From Planctomycetota bacterium (GTDB taxonomy: Bacteria > Planctomycetota > Phycisphaerae > Phycisphaerales > UBA1924), in NCBI GenBank assembly GCA_020831805.1, contig JAFIFX010000005.1, positions 1 through 64,000 on the forward strand: a DNA stretch of 64,000 nt, read 5' to 3'. The position numbers and the translations under genes were made by a program. A model generated the notes under the pieces. The model was not told the origin of the DNA and did no database searches. It saw nothing but the letters and a program-made list of their open reading frames with translations. Numbering within the stretch: the first letter of the stretch is position 1; every line of letters starts with the position of its first letter. Shown piece after piece: positions 1 through 8,227 of this stretch.

Positions 1-55
1 CCCCCCCCCCCCCCCCCCCCCCCCCCGCCCCCCCCCGCCCCCCCCCCCCCCCCCC
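1..55. repeat. C-homopolymer tract at window edge
   Basis: Positions 1-55 are all C except for G at 27 and 37. It is followed at once by a short stretch with an EcoRI-type hexamer (GAATTC at 61-66). Nothing codes here. It could be a genuine low-complexity tract or an assembly artefact at a contig edge; the sequence alone cannot decide. Confidence 0.7.
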
Positions 56-67
56 GACTCGAATTCA

Positions 68-89
68 AAGGGTAGGCCATTCTACCCTT
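68..89. other. Hairpin upstream of first gene
   Basis: AAGGGTAG (68-75) and CTACCCTT (82-89) form a perfect 8-bp stem around a 6-nt loop. There is no clean T tract on either strand, so a terminator role is weak. It may lie in the 5' leader of the gene starting at 126. Confidence 0.4.
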
Positions 90-125
90 CGTGAAAATAC
101 CCGAGCGAAGTGAAAGGATGAGATC

Positions 126-695
126 ATGCTGACCCTAGTCGCAACAATCGCCTCGGTGGTTCTGAACGGGCTGCCCGCCGATCAACCAGATCCGAACGAT
201 CCCCCACCAAGGCACCAGACGGTGTTCGTCGCCCCCATGGGAATCTACATCCCGCTGGACCACAATGGGTTGGCGTTTATGGTGGATGCCCCAAGCGTCG
301 CGATCGACATGTTCGAACCTGATGCTGAAGTCGCCTTGAGCGATTTCGCTCATCTCTCCCAGCAGCATCACTTGCTGAACCTACAAATCGGACGGGATGG
401 CGGCATCCGTTCTATCACACTCGATCTGCCCGGATTCCCGATGCTGGATGGCGAGGCCGCAGTTCGGTACCTGCTGATCAAGCCCGATGGGTCGGTCGAG
501 TTTGCACCCATGGCTCTCGATTCTGACGAGTTCTGCCGCCTGATCCTGACGACCGATCCCGTCACGGGCGGTGTGACGGCAAGATGTGTCGTGATCGACT
601 GCGATGGAAAGTGTGAGTTGGTCATCGCTGTCTTGCCCGATGGCAGTTCAATGCTCAACTGCTTCTGCCTTGAGCCGCCACCCGGCAACGATTGA
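126..695 (+). CDS. Secreted hypothetical protein
   Basis: The 189-residue protein starts with a short hydrophobic stretch (about residues 2-15, possible signal peptide) and then a Pro/Asp-rich segment. The C-terminal third has four cysteines (RCVVIDCDGKC and NCFCLEPP), compatible with disulfides outside the cytoplasm. The ATG is preceded by an AAGGATGA ribosome-binding site. I recognise no family. Codon use is less GC-biased than in the following genes. Stands alone on the plus strand; the next gene is convergent. Confidence 0.6.
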   Translation: MLTLVATIASVVLNGLPADQPDPNDPPPRHQTVFVAPMGIYIPLDHNGLAFMVDAPSVAIDMFEPDAEVALSDFAHLSQQHHLLNLQIGRDGGIRSITLDLPGFPMLDGEAAVRYLLIKPDGSVEFAPMALDSDEFCRLILTTDPVTGGVTARCVVIDCDGKCELVIAVLPDGSSMLNCFCLEPPPGND

Positions 696-731
696 TCCGT
701 TTCAAGTTCTTGCTCCAGAAATCAGCAAACC

Positions 732-770
732 AAAAAAGGCCGGGCGGACCCCACCACAGGTCCGCCCGGC
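732..770 (-). terminator. Intrinsic terminator for the gene at 861-1163
   Basis: A perfect 12-bp GC-rich stem (739-750 with 759-770, 8-nt loop) is followed, reading the minus strand, by six T residues (A732-A737 on plus). It lies about 90 bp downstream of the minus-strand gene that ends at 861. Confidence 0.85.
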
Positions 771-860
771 TGGAGCAAGGCTCGGAAAAAAAGGGATCAG
801 GGTATTGGGGTACGGGGGATCGGCTCAGAACCCGGTGCCTGCTCGCTGCTCCCGATCCGC

Positions 861-1163
861 TCACGACGCCCGCCGGCGGGTCATGATCGCCGGCGCGTCG
901 CCCGGGCGGTCCCAGCGGGCGTGCCGCCCGCGGGGCTCCTGGGCGTGGAGCAGGTGGTCGAGGTATTTGTTCAGCTCGGGCTCGGCGAACTGGGCCAGGT
1001 AGTCGGCCGTCGCCGAATGGTTGATCGTCAGGATCTGGTCCACCACCTGCTCGCGGGAAAGGTGCAGGCGGGGGGACGGGGGGGCTGGGGGGGCGGAGGC
1101 CGCGGGGGCCGCATCGCTCGGGAACTCGCGCCGCGGTCGGGCGACGGAAAACAGATCGGTCAT
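861..1163 (-). CDS. Hypothetical protein, 100 aa
   Basis: A small soluble protein with an Ala/Pro-rich N-terminal third (residues about 17-33). A more ordered, mostly helical part follows (REQVVDQILTINHSATADYLAQFAEPELNKYLDHLLHAQEP). It ends in a basic tail. ATG start; its own strong terminator lies just downstream, which supports a real transcription unit. The order of residues resembles small conserved planctomycete proteins, but I cannot name a family or function. Confidence 0.6.
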   Translation of the reverse strand: MTDLFSVARPRREFPSDAAPAASAPPAPPSPRLHLSREQVVDQILTINHSATADYLAQFAEPELNKYLDHLLHAQEPRGRHARWDRPGDAPAIMTRRRAS

Positions 1164-1337
1164 GTCGAGCGTCCTTTCTCACACGCCCGGCTTCCTTGCC
1201 GAGCGGGCACTGACATCGGAGCCCCGGCGACGATCCGGCAAGCGTGTAACGCGTGCGGACCTGCCAAACCCGCGCCGGGGGCGCAGCCGCTGCGCCCCGG
1301 CCCGAACGCCACCCGCCCCTGCGACTACCCTTTCCCC

Positions 1338-1931
1338 ATGCGCCGCCTGACCATCCACAACCCATCCACCGCCGGCGCCCATACCCCCCGGTTCGACGAA
1401 CTCCACGACGCCGAAGACCTCTGGGCCGTGGTGCATCCCGTGCCGCTGGAGGATTGGACGAAGGCGTCCCGCCTGGCGACGGACGCCCCGCGGCTGGTCG
1501 TCCGGTCGGGCCGGCCGGTCAGCGATGCCGCCTCGTCGTTCGCGAGCTGGTCCGGGGACGCCTGGAAGCAGTTCGACACCGAGGTCGAGCATCTGATCGA
1601 GGCCGCTCCGTGCCCGGTGCTGCTCTGGCCCGGGCCCGGCTCGGTGCTGTCCGATGCCGTCTCGACCCTCAGTTTCGCCCGCCGCCAGTCCGCGGTGGGC
1701 CTTCTGGTCGACCCCGCGGCCTGGATCACCGCGTCCATGCACGCCGACGCCGCGGACCACCTCGACCGCTTCGCACGGGCGTTGACCGGCTGCGAAACCG
1801 TCCGGGCGGTGGCCGTCCGGCCCATCCCGGAGGCGGGCCTGGACACCGAAGCGGTGGCAGAGGCGATCACCCCATTGCTGGACCGGGTGGGCACGCTGGT
1901 CGAAGCACCCGCGTGGACCGTCCCGGTCTGA
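1338..1931 (+). CDS. Hypothetical protein, 197 aa
   Basis: Start chosen at the ATG giving MRRLTIHNP, because the open frame upstream to 921 is low-complexity and antisense to the 861-1163 gene. The protein is soluble, with no signal peptide. Repeated alternation of short strands and helices (for example APCPVLLWPGPGSV, AVGLLVDPAAWI, VRAVAVRPIPEAG) suggests an alpha/beta barrel or TIM-like fold, as in sugar-phosphate isomerase or endonuclease families, but no catalytic motif is certain. No clear Shine-Dalgarno sequence precedes it. Function unknown. Confidence 0.6.
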   Translation: MRRLTIHNPSTAGAHTPRFDELHDAEDLWAVVHPVPLEDWTKASRLATDAPRLVVRSGRPVSDAASSFASWSGDAWKQFDTEVEHLIEAAPCPVLLWPGPGSVLSDAVSTLSFARRQSAVGLLVDPAAWITASMHADAADHLDRFARALTGCETVRAVAVRPIPEAGLDTEAVAEAITPLLDRVGTLVEAPAWTVPV

Positions 1932-1980
1932 GCCCACCGGCTCGGCGGGCGGACAAACGCAAAAAGTCTGAGCGAGTTCC

Positions 1981-2021
1981 CTTATCGGGACTCAAGGCCC
2001 CCCCGACCGTTGTCCGATAAG
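1981..2021. promoter_or_regulatory. Inverted repeat CTTATCGG...CCGATAAG
   Basis: CTTATCGG (1981-1988) and CCGATAAG (2014-2021) are perfect 8-bp inverted copies 25 bp apart, in the gap before the TolB-like lipoprotein gene. They could form an operator or, given the CCGATAA core, opposed -10-like elements. No -35 element is evident. Confidence 0.35.
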
Positions 2022-2173
2022 CCCCCTGCAGCGGGAACGCCGGCGGAGTCCGGCCAAACCCCCATCAGGGCGGCATGCGGGCGGAGCCCGTCGTCGCGGA
2101 CGCACCCACAGGCACGCCGTCGACCCTGCGCCGGGTCCGGCGCGTCGCGGACCGACACAGACGGAGCCACCCG

Positions 2174-3730
2174 ATGCCTCGCCTCACCGATCGAACCACA
2201 TTGAACACCCTTGCCATCGTCATGCTCGCGGGCACGGTCGCCGCCGGATCCGCCTGCGGCCCGCGCCGCGCCGGGTTCTGGAACAAGGCCAACCAGCCCG
2301 AGACCCGCCCGGTCGCGGCCACGCAGACCGACCAGGTCACGCGCAACAGCGCCTATTACTCCACCACCCCCACCACCGGTCGCACCGGCCTGGCCAGCAA
2401 CACCTCGGCCACGATCGAGCAGACGCTGGCGGCCGAGTCCTCCTTCACCTACGGCCAGAACCGCTCGCGGCCGGGCCAGGCCGAGGCCGAGCGCGTCCCG
2501 CTGGACACCGTCGCCACCGCGACCAACACCTCGTTCTCCAACGCCGGCAACCAGGGCCGCAGGACGAACGCGACCGGCCCGATGCCGGAGTCCGGCTCGG
2601 AGATTCCCAACCACAACGGGCTCCAGCCGACCAAGGCGGAGGCCCAGCCCACGCCGCGCGTGACCAGCGCGCCGGTGCCCAACCGCTCGCAGGATCTCTC
2701 GGCCATCATCTACGCCAGCGCCATGGGCGCCGAGCTGCCCACCGAGTTCGCCAGCGATGATCGGGTGACCCGCGCCACGCTGAATGTCCGCCAGATCACA
2801 GCCTCCTTCGCCGGCGCGGACTTCGATCCGACCCCCACCCCGGACGGCAGGCACATCGTCTTCGCCTCCACCCAGCACCGCCCCACCGCGGACATCTACA
2901 TCAAGCCGATCAACGGCTCGGTCGTCACCCGGCTGACCGACGATCCCGGCCAGGATGTCATGCCCGCCGTCTCGCCCGACGGTCGCTACATCGCCTATTG
3001 CTCGGACCGCAACGGGTCGTGGGACATCTTCGTGATGCCCATCGAAGGCGGCAAGGCCGTGCAACTGACCAGCGATTCGGCCCACGACCTGCACCCGTCC
3101 TGGTCCCCCGACGGCAACCGCATCGTCTTCTCCCGCCTCGGCCAGCAGACCGGGCGCTGGGAGATGTGGGTGGCCGATGTCACCGCGGTGAGCAACGCCC
3201 AGTTCATCGGGTTCGGGCTGTTCCCTCAGTGGGCGCCGGTCTCGGGAACCGGGATGAACGAGGCCGATCAGATCATGTTCCAGCGCTCCCGCGAGCGGGG
3301 CGACCGGGCCTTCTCGGTCTGGACCCTTGACTACAACCCCAACCCGGGCACGGCCGGTCGGGAAACCGAGATCGCCACGGCCCCGGGTTCGGCCCTGATC
3401 AACCCGTCCTGGTCGCCGGACGCCCGCTTCGTGACCTTCGCCCAGGTGCCCTACTCCCAGGCGTGGGCCAGCGGGGCCTCGGCCAGGCCCGAGCGGTCGG
3501 TCCTGTGGATGATGGCCGCCAACGGCACCGGCAAGGTCAAGCTGACCGACGGCCAGTCCATCGACCTGATGCCAACCTGGTCGCGCAACAACGAGATTTT
3601 CTTCGTCTCGAATATGGGCGGATCCGAGCACCTCTGGTCGATGGATCTCTCGCCGGCGCTGCGTGCGGCGGCCGTCCAGATCCCTGGCGCGGATTCGGCC
3701 TTCGCGACCGTGCCGGCCAACAACGACTGA
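2174..3730 (+). CDS. TolB-like WD40/PD40 beta-propeller lipoprotein
   Basis: The 518-residue protein begins with a hydrophobic signal ending in a lipobox-like GSAC, so it is probably an envelope lipoprotein. After a Thr/Asn/Pro-rich linker (about residues 30-180), residues about 220-510 hold repeated PD40 blades: DPTPTPDGRHIVFAS, MPAVSPDGRYIAYCSDRNGSWDIFVM, HPSWSPDGNRIVFSR, NPSWSPDARFVTFAQ and MPTWSRNNEIFFVS. This is the TolB/DPP-IV-type beta-propeller repeat. Start taken at ATG 2174, with GGAG about 8 nt upstream, because the upstream extension is not signal-like. The role is probably protein-protein interaction in the periplasm. It is not the canonical TolB of a Tol-Pal operon, since no tolQRA or pal is adjacent. 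Confidence 0.8.
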   Translation: MPRLTDRTTLNTLAIVMLAGTVAAGSACGPRRAGFWNKANQPETRPVAATQTDQVTRNSAYYSTTPTTGRTGLASNTSATIEQTLAAESSFTYGQNRSRPGQAEAERVPLDTVATATNTSFSNAGNQGRRTNATGPMPESGSEIPNHNGLQPTKAEAQPTPRVTSAPVPNRSQDLSAIIYASAMGAELPTEFASDDRVTRATLNVRQITASFAGADFDPTPTPDGRHIVFASTQHRPTADIYIKPINGSVVTRLTDDPGQDVMPAVSPDGRYIAYCSDRNGSWDIFVMPIEGGKAVQLTSDSAHDLHPSWSPDGNRIVFSRLGQQTGRWEMWVADVTAVSNAQFIGFGLFPQWAPVSGTGMNEADQIMFQRSRERGDRAFSVWTLDYNPNPGTAGRETEIATAPGSALINPSWSPDARFVTFAQVPYSQAWASGASARPERSVLWMMAANGTGKVKLTDGQSIDLMPTWSRNNEIFFVSNMGGSEHLWSMDLSPALRAAAVQIPGADSAFATVPANND

Positions 3731-3821
3731 CCCCCAGACGCCCGGGCCGAAACGCCCCGGCGTCGATTCTCACCCGGTCCCCACGCCCCCACAAGGGCCG
3801 AAGGGGCCACCAAGCAACCCC

Positions 3822-3842
3822 GGGCCGGCAGGATGCCGGCCC
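3822..3842. repeat. GGCCGGC hairpin repeat, copy 1
   Basis: GGGCCGGC (3822-3829), loop AGGAT, GCCGGCCC (3835-3842): perfect 8-bp stem with a 5-nt loop. A close relative with loop TGGAA lies at 12320-12338. Intergenic, just before the next lipoprotein gene. Confidence 0.5.
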
Positions 3843-3861
3843 CAGAACCGGCACGGACGCC

Positions 3862-4650
3862 ATGGCAAGTGCACAGACCATGCTCGCAAGCCTGCTGGCG
3901 GCCCTTGTGGCCGTTGGCTTCCTCCCCGCCTGCGCCGCCAAGCCCGACCGGCGGGATCACCTCGATCCCCCCGCGGTCCTGGTGGCGCCGTACGACACCA
4001 GCCGACGCGAGGTCGTCTGGGCGGTGCTCCAGCCCAGGAACGAGTCGGGCACCTCGTACGCCCGGACAGACCTGATCGGCGACGAACTGGTCGCCGCGGT
4101 CCAGCAGATCCGCGGCGTGCGGTGCCTGCCGCTCAACCGCGCCATCGAGGCCGCCTACGAGCTGGGCATGCCCGACGGCCCACGCGACTCGGCCGACGCG
4201 ATCCGCCTGGCCGAGGCCCTGGGGGTCGACGCCGTGATCGCCTCGTCCATCACGGCCTACGACCCGTACGACCCGCCGATCCTCGGGCTGGCGCTGGCCT
4301 TGTACTCCCGCCCCGGCGCCATGGCCCGGACGGACCAGGCCAGCCTCGACTCCCGGGCCCTGACCGTGGCGTTCACCGACTTCGGCCGCTTCGACGGCGT
4401 CCGCTTCGGCGGAGAACCGGTCACGGTCGTCTCCGAACACCTTGACGCGCGGGACCACGGCGTGCTGATGGCCCTGCGGCGGTACGCCTCGGGGCGGTCC
4501 GATCCCACCAGCTCACTCCGCTGGCGGGTCTACACGGCGAGCATGGAGCTGTACACGCGTTTCGCGGCCCACCACGCGGTGGGTCGCCTGATCGACGAAG
4601 AGTGGATGCGGATGGCGCGAGAAGCCCACGCCGCAGCCCGGACCCCCTGA
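3862..4650 (+). CDS. Envelope lipoprotein of unknown function
   Basis: A 262-residue protein with a classic lipoprotein signal: hydrophobic residues about 5-20, then LPAC|AAK. The mature part contains a segment (RTDLIGDELVAAVQQIRGVRCLP, then ADAIRLAEALGVDAVIASSITAYDPYDPP) that resembles the alpha/beta fold of CsgG/LpoB/TolB-N type lipoproteins, where a helix-strand pair reports on another envelope component; this is an inference from pattern only. It follows the beta-propeller lipoprotein by 131 bp on the same strand and may be co-transcribed. ATG start with a weak ACGGA ribosome-binding site. Confidence 0.7.
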   Translation: MASAQTMLASLLAALVAVGFLPACAAKPDRRDHLDPPAVLVAPYDTSRREVVWAVLQPRNESGTSYARTDLIGDELVAAVQQIRGVRCLPLNRAIEAAYELGMPDGPRDSADAIRLAEALGVDAVIASSITAYDPYDPPILGLALALYSRPGAMARTDQASLDSRALTVAFTDFGRFDGVRFGGEPVTVVSEHLDARDHGVLMALRRYASGRSDPTSSLRWRVYTASMELYTRFAAHHAVGRLIDEEWMRMAREAHAAARTP

Positions 4651-4698
4651 CCCGCCGAGCGGACTCCGCCCGGCCCACCGCCGGACGCAGGAGCCCGC

Positions 4699-4950
4699 AT
4701 GAACCCGCCCGACACACGCAGGACACCCGACGCCGACCCCGGCGTGGTCTGCGTGTCCATCCGCCGAGGGAAGCACTTCTGGCGGTTCGCCTGCGATGCC
4801 GAGGGGGTCCGAGAACTGTTTGAACGCCTCGCGGACCTGGCCGACGAGGGCTCCCCCCTTTCCTGGGAGGACGCCGAACTCGTGGCCGCACAGATCCTTT
4901 CCAACCATTCGCCCGATCGCGGTGAACCCGCGCGGGCACACGACCGATAG
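4699..4950 (+). CDS. Small hypothetical protein, 83 aa
   Basis: A small acidic soluble protein. AGGAG lies 5 nt before the ATG, which supports translation. The core (VVCVSIRRGKHFWRFACDAEGVRELFERLADLADEGSPLSWEDAELVAAQIL) alternates strand and helices. It lies between the lipoprotein gene and xerC, 49 bp before xerC, and may be co-transcribed with it. No family recognised. Confidence 0.6.
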   Translation: MNPPDTRRTPDADPGVVCVSIRRGKHFWRFACDAEGVRELFERLADLADEGSPLSWEDAELVAAQILSNHSPDRGEPARAHDR

Positions 4951-4999
4951 CGCATCAGCCCCGGGGATGGAGCCCCGGGCAGCCACTGGAGTCTCGCGC

Positions 5000-6025
5000 A
5001 TGAGCACCCTTCCGATCACCGAATCCTTCGGTTCGTACCTGACCGAGGAACGCCACTTCTCGCCGTACACGGCGCGCTGCTACGGCGCGGACCTGCGCCA
5101 GTTCATCGAGTACCTCTGCGACGAGGCCGGGGTCGAGATCGACCGCGCCCAGGAGGAGCTGGCCTTCAAGCAGCGTTCGGGGCCCTCCGGCTCCGTCGCG
5201 GGCTCCACGGCGCAGAACACGCTGACCGAGACCATCTGCGAGGGGGACGCCGACCTGATCCGCGCCTACCTCGCCAGCCTCTCCGAGCAGAACTACTCCC
5301 CCGCCACCATGGCCCGCAAGATCGCCACGCTGCGGTCCTTCTACAAGTGGGCCCACCGGCACGGCTACACCAAGACCAACCCGATGACCCTCATCCGCAC
5401 GCCGCGCCAGTCCAAGCGGCTGCCCAAGGCCATCACGGTCGAGCAGATCGAGCAGCTCCTGGCCGCCCCCGGCGAGAAGGATGTGCTCGGCCGGCGCGAC
5501 CGCGCCATGCTCGAGACCCTCTACTCCACCGGCATCCGGGTCTCCGAGCTGGTCGGCCTGAACCACGACGATCTGGACATCGAGCACGAGGCCCTGCATG
5601 TCCGGGGCAAGGGCCGCAAGGAGCGGATCGTGCCCCTCGGCTCGCACGCCCTGGGCGCCATCCGGCTCTACACCGACCACCTCGAGAAGGACAGCCGCTT
5701 CTCCGCCATCTGGGGCGCCCGGAACGAGACCGCCAACACCCCACTGTTCCTCAACAAGCACGGCAAGCGGCTCAGCTCCCGCTCGGTCCGACGCAAGCTG
5801 GACAAGTACCTGCGTGAAGTCGGCCTGGACCCGAGCATCTCCCCCCACACCCTGCGCCACTCCTTCGCCACGCACCTGCTCGAGAACGGGGCGGACCTGC
5901 GCAGCGTGCAGGAGCTGCTGGGCCACCAGTCGCTCTCGACCACCCAGGTCTACACCCACCTGTCGACCAAGCGGGTCGAGGAGAGCTACAACGACGCCCA
6001 CCCGCGGGCGAAGAACGCCGGCTGA
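5000..6025 (+). CDS. xerC: Tyrosine recombinase XerC/XerD
   Basis: Site-specific tyrosine recombinase, expected to resolve chromosome dimers at a dif site. The N-terminal SAM-like core-binding domain (residues 1-130) carries an extra stretch of roughly 40 residues (43-80), which makes the protein 341 aa against about 300 in E. coli. The catalytic domain shows the full set: R180 (GIRVSEL), K204 (GKGRKE), H283 and R286 (HTLRHSFATHLL), H309 (LGHQ) and nucleophile Y318. ATG at 5000 starts a canonical MSTLPITESF N-terminus. A strong terminator follows. xerC versus xerD cannot be settled from this gene alone. No integron or phage genes are adjacent, so the housekeeping role is most likely. Confidence 0.9.
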   Translation: MSTLPITESFGSYLTEERHFSPYTARCYGADLRQFIEYLCDEAGVEIDRAQEELAFKQRSGPSGSVAGSTAQNTLTETICEGDADLIRAYLASLSEQNYSPATMARKIATLRSFYKWAHRHGYTKTNPMTLIRTPRQSKRLPKAITVEQIEQLLAAPGEKDVLGRRDRAMLETLYSTGIRVSELVGLNHDDLDIEHEALHVRGKGRKERIVPLGSHALGAIRLYTDHLEKDSRFSAIWGARNETANTPLFLNKHGKRLSSRSVRRKLDKYLREVGLDPSISPHTLRHSFATHLLENGADLRSVQELLGHQSLSTTQVYTHLSTKRVEESYNDAHPRAKNAG

Positions 6026-6047
6026 AGGGACCCCAACGACCGACCCG

Positions 6048-6075
6048 AACCGCGTGCCTGAGCACGCGGTTTTTT
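6048..6075 (+). terminator. Intrinsic terminator after xerC
   Basis: AACCGCGTGC (6048-6057), loop CTGA, GCACGCGGTT (6062-6071), then TTTT: a perfect 10-bp stem and T tract on the plus strand, 23 bp past the xerC stop. Confidence 0.9.
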
Positions 6076-6095
6076 CTTGGCTGTGCCGGTCGTGG

Positions 6096-6560
6096 TTAGT
6101 CCTCGGCAAGCCGCCGCAGCGCGGCTCGCACCGTCCGGCCGACCGGCAGGTCCGGCGCGATCTCGGCCAACGGCCGGAGGACGAACGGTCGATCCGCCAT
6201 CCTGGGGTGGGGCAGCGTCAGGCCCGGCTCGTCGAGCGTGACGCCGTCGTACCAGAGCAGGTCTAGGTCCAGCGTGCGAGGCCCCCACCGCTCGGAGCCG
6301 GACCGGTCGCGCCCGTGGGCCCGTTCGACCGCGAGCATCGCATCGAGCAGGGTGTGGGGGTCGAGGGTGGTGGCCAGTTCCGCCGCCGCGTTGAGGTACG
6401 GGCCCTGACCCGGGGGGCCGACGGGGTCGGTCTGGATCAGGGACGACAGCCGGACCACGCGGATCCCGGGCACGCGGGCCAGGTCACGGAGGCCGGCGTG
6501 GATGGTCGCGTGGCGGGGCCCGAGGTTGGAACCGATTGCGATGAACGCCCGGTGCGTCAT
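6096..6560 (-). CDS. folK: 2-amino-4-hydroxy-6-hydroxymethyldihydropteridine pyrophosphokinase
   Basis: HPPK transfers pyrophosphate from ATP to 6-hydroxymethyl-7,8-dihydropterin in folate synthesis. The 154-residue protein has the family landmarks: AFIAIGSNLGPR at the start, TDPVGPPGQGPYLNAAAEL, and the signature RWGPRTLDLDLLWYDG with the metal-binding DLDLL. The segment LTLPHPRMADRPFVLRPLAEIAPDL matches the C-terminal consensus. Start placed at the ATG of MTHRAFIAIGS; a GTG 27 nt upstream is possible. It lies downstream of the fliA terminator on the same strand and so is probably expressed separately. Confidence 0.93.
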   Translation of the reverse strand: MTHRAFIAIGSNLGPRHATIHAGLRDLARVPGIRVVRLSSLIQTDPVGPPGQGPYLNAAAELATTLDPHTLLDAMLAVERAHGRDRSGSERWGPRTLDLDLLWYDGVTLDEPGLTLPHPRMADRPFVLRPLAEIAPDLPVGRTVRAALRRLAED

Positions 6561-6619
6561 GGGCCAGTGAATCCCCTGTTTATCCACAAGTCGAGGCGGA
6601 CCGGGCCCGTCGAAGGCAG

Positions 6620-6650
6620 AAAAAAAGCCGCCGGGGCGTGAACCGGCGGC
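6620..6650 (-). terminator. Intrinsic terminator closing the flagellar block
   Basis: GCCGCCGG and CCGGCGGC (6627-6634 with 6643-6650) form an 8-bp stem followed, reading minus, by seven T residues (A6620-A6626 on plus). It lies 48 bp past the fliA stop. Confidence 0.88.
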
Positions 6651-6697
6651 CAGAGAGGTCTGGATCAGATACGCGGGCCGGGGCCCGGCGGTTCCGG

Positions 6698-7549
6698 TCA
6701 GCCCATCGGCTCGAGCTCCCGCATGCGGTGCTGCATCTGGGCCTTGAGCCGGGCCAGGATCGACGAGTGCATCTGGCTGACGCGGGATTCGGACAGGTCG
6801 AGCGTCAGGCCGATCTCCTTCATGGTCATCGACTCGTAGTAGTAGAGAATGACGATGAGACGCTCGGCGCGGGACAGGCCCTTGGTCATCAGGTCCTTGA
6901 GGTCCTTGCGCTGGAGCAGGCGGAGCGGGTTGACCTGGGTCTCATCGGAGATGACATCGATCTCGCGCACCTCGCGCGAGCCGTCGGAGGGGTAGGCCTT
7001 GCGCGTGATGCTCGTGATCGTGGTGGCGCGCGAGTCGCGCTTGTACTTGCTGAACTCTTCGGGGTCCAGGGCCAGGCGGTCGGCGATCTCCTGGTCGGTG
7101 GCCTTGCGTCCGAACTGCATCTCGATGCGCTGGCGGGCCTGCTCGACGCGGGCGGTGCGGTGGCGCACGAGGCGCGGGACCCAGTCCATGTTGCGCAGCT
7201 CGTCGAGGATCGCGCCGCGGATGCGCGGGGCGCAGTAGGTCTCGAACTTGACGCCCTTGTCGGTGTCATAGCCGTCGATCGCGTCGACGAGACCGAAGTA
7301 CCCGGCCTGCACCAGATCATCCACATCGACCTCGTCGGGCAGACGCTGGTGGATCCGCTCGGCGTTGTAGCGCACGAGGTGGAGGTACTTCTTGGTCAGG
7401 AACTCGCGCAGCTCGGCGGAAGGAGCGACGCGGTACTCCGCCCACAGGGCCTCGGGCTCCATCTCGGAGTACGGGACCTTGGCGGTCGTCTTGGTACGGT
7501 TCTTCTTGATGCCGCGCGTGGTGGCGGATGCTGTCTTCGTGGCAGTCAT
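6698..7549 (-). CDS. fliA: RNA polymerase sigma-28 factor, FliA/WhiG family
   Basis: A 283-residue sigma factor directing late flagellar or chemotaxis transcription. Region 2 (about 45-120) contains the family pattern DDLVQAGYFGLVDAIDGYD...KFETYCAPRIRGAILDELRN. Region 3 spans about 125-200. Region 4 (about 225-275) has the helix-turn-helix TMKEIGLTLDLSESRVSQMHSSILARLK. The N-terminus has an additional basic Thr/Lys-rich stretch of about 25 residues. ATG start with GGAG upstream. Last gene of the long minus-strand flagellar block and followed by a terminator. The 163-bp leader contains a TATACT (7664-7669, minus) that could be a -10 element, without a convincing -35. Confidence 0.93.
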   Translation of the reverse strand: MTATKTASATTRGIKKNRTKTTAKVPYSEMEPEALWAEYRVAPSAELREFLTKKYLHLVRYNAERIHQRLPDEVDVDDLVQAGYFGLVDAIDGYDTDKGVKFETYCAPRIRGAILDELRNMDWVPRLVRHRTARVEQARQRIEMQFGRKATDQEIADRLALDPEEFSKYKRDSRATTITSITRKAYPSDGSREVREIDVISDETQVNPLRLLQRKDLKDLMTKGLSRAERLIVILYYYESMTMKEIGLTLDLSESRVSQMHSSILARLKAQMQHRMRELEPMG

Positions 7550-7712
7550 TCGGTCGGCTCCTTGACCCTCTGACCCCTGATCCCGGACCCAGAAGCCCCG
7601 TCTTCAAGCGCGGGGGGGTCCGGTGTTTGGCTGTCGGCGGCACGGTCCTTGCGCCGCGAGCACAGTATAGAGAAAACTTGGCCCGCGTGGTCCCGTCCCG
7701 AGTTATTTTTTC

Positions 7713-8114
7713 CTAGGCGGCCCGTCCCATTTCCTCGACAATCTCTCTGTGACGGTTGCGCCGGTCCTGCAAGTCCACTAACTGCTGCGGCGGTTCGGGT
7801 GCCGGTCGGTCACTCTTGTACTTCTCAATGAACTCGCCCGCCGCCGTGCCGCCCATCGAGCCGAGCACGCGCCCGACCAGATAGCAGACGAGCATGCAGA
7901 CGATCCCCCGGCCCAATGTCACAAGGGCCGGGTTTCCCGCTACCAATCCGATGAAAAGAGCCGTAGAAAAGCCCGTTAAACCAAGCACGCCCCCGACGAC
8001 GCGGGAGATCGGCTCGCCCGAGATGGTGGCCGGCTGTTTTCCCAACTTCGATACGCCCTGCTCAGCCGCGGGAACCCGCGACGCACCACCATCGGCACGA
8101 GACGGGGCCCGCAT
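7713..8114 (-). CDS. Small membrane protein in the flagellar block
   Basis: A 133-residue protein with two hydrophobic segments in the middle (about residues 39-60 and 64-90: GVLGLTGFSTALFIGLVAG and LGRGIVCMLVCYLVGRVLGSMGG). The C-terminal tail is charged (PPQQLVDLQDRRNRHREIVEEM). The first ATG at 8114 is preferred over an upstream TTG. It sits between flhG and fliA, a position where planctomycetes and relatives may carry small accessory genes; a flagellar role is inferred from place only. No family recognised. Confidence 0.65.
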   Translation of the reverse strand: MRAPSRADGGASRVPAAEQGVSKLGKQPATISGEPISRVVGGVLGLTGFSTALFIGLVAGNPALVTLGRGIVCMLVCYLVGRVLGSMGGTAAGEFIEKYKSDRPAPEPPQQLVDLQDRRNRHREIVEEMGRAA

Positions 8115-8227
8115 GACGCTGTCTGTACGCAACGCAAATCCCGCGCCAGGAGGGTTGGTCGGCGAAAGTTGCGCGTCCCGGTTGGGGTCGGTTGAAGTCG
8201 TGTGGATGGGTGTGGATCAGCGGTGGA

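Noticed and set aside
4958-4980. Hairpin CCCCGGG...CCCCGGG before xerC as a terminator
   Set aside because: Stem has a central mismatch and no T tract; better described as a short direct repeat of a self-complementary word.
5000-6025. xerC as an integron or phage integrase
   Set aside because: No attI/attC sites, gene cassettes or phage genes adjacent; sequence is closest in layout to housekeeping XerC/D.
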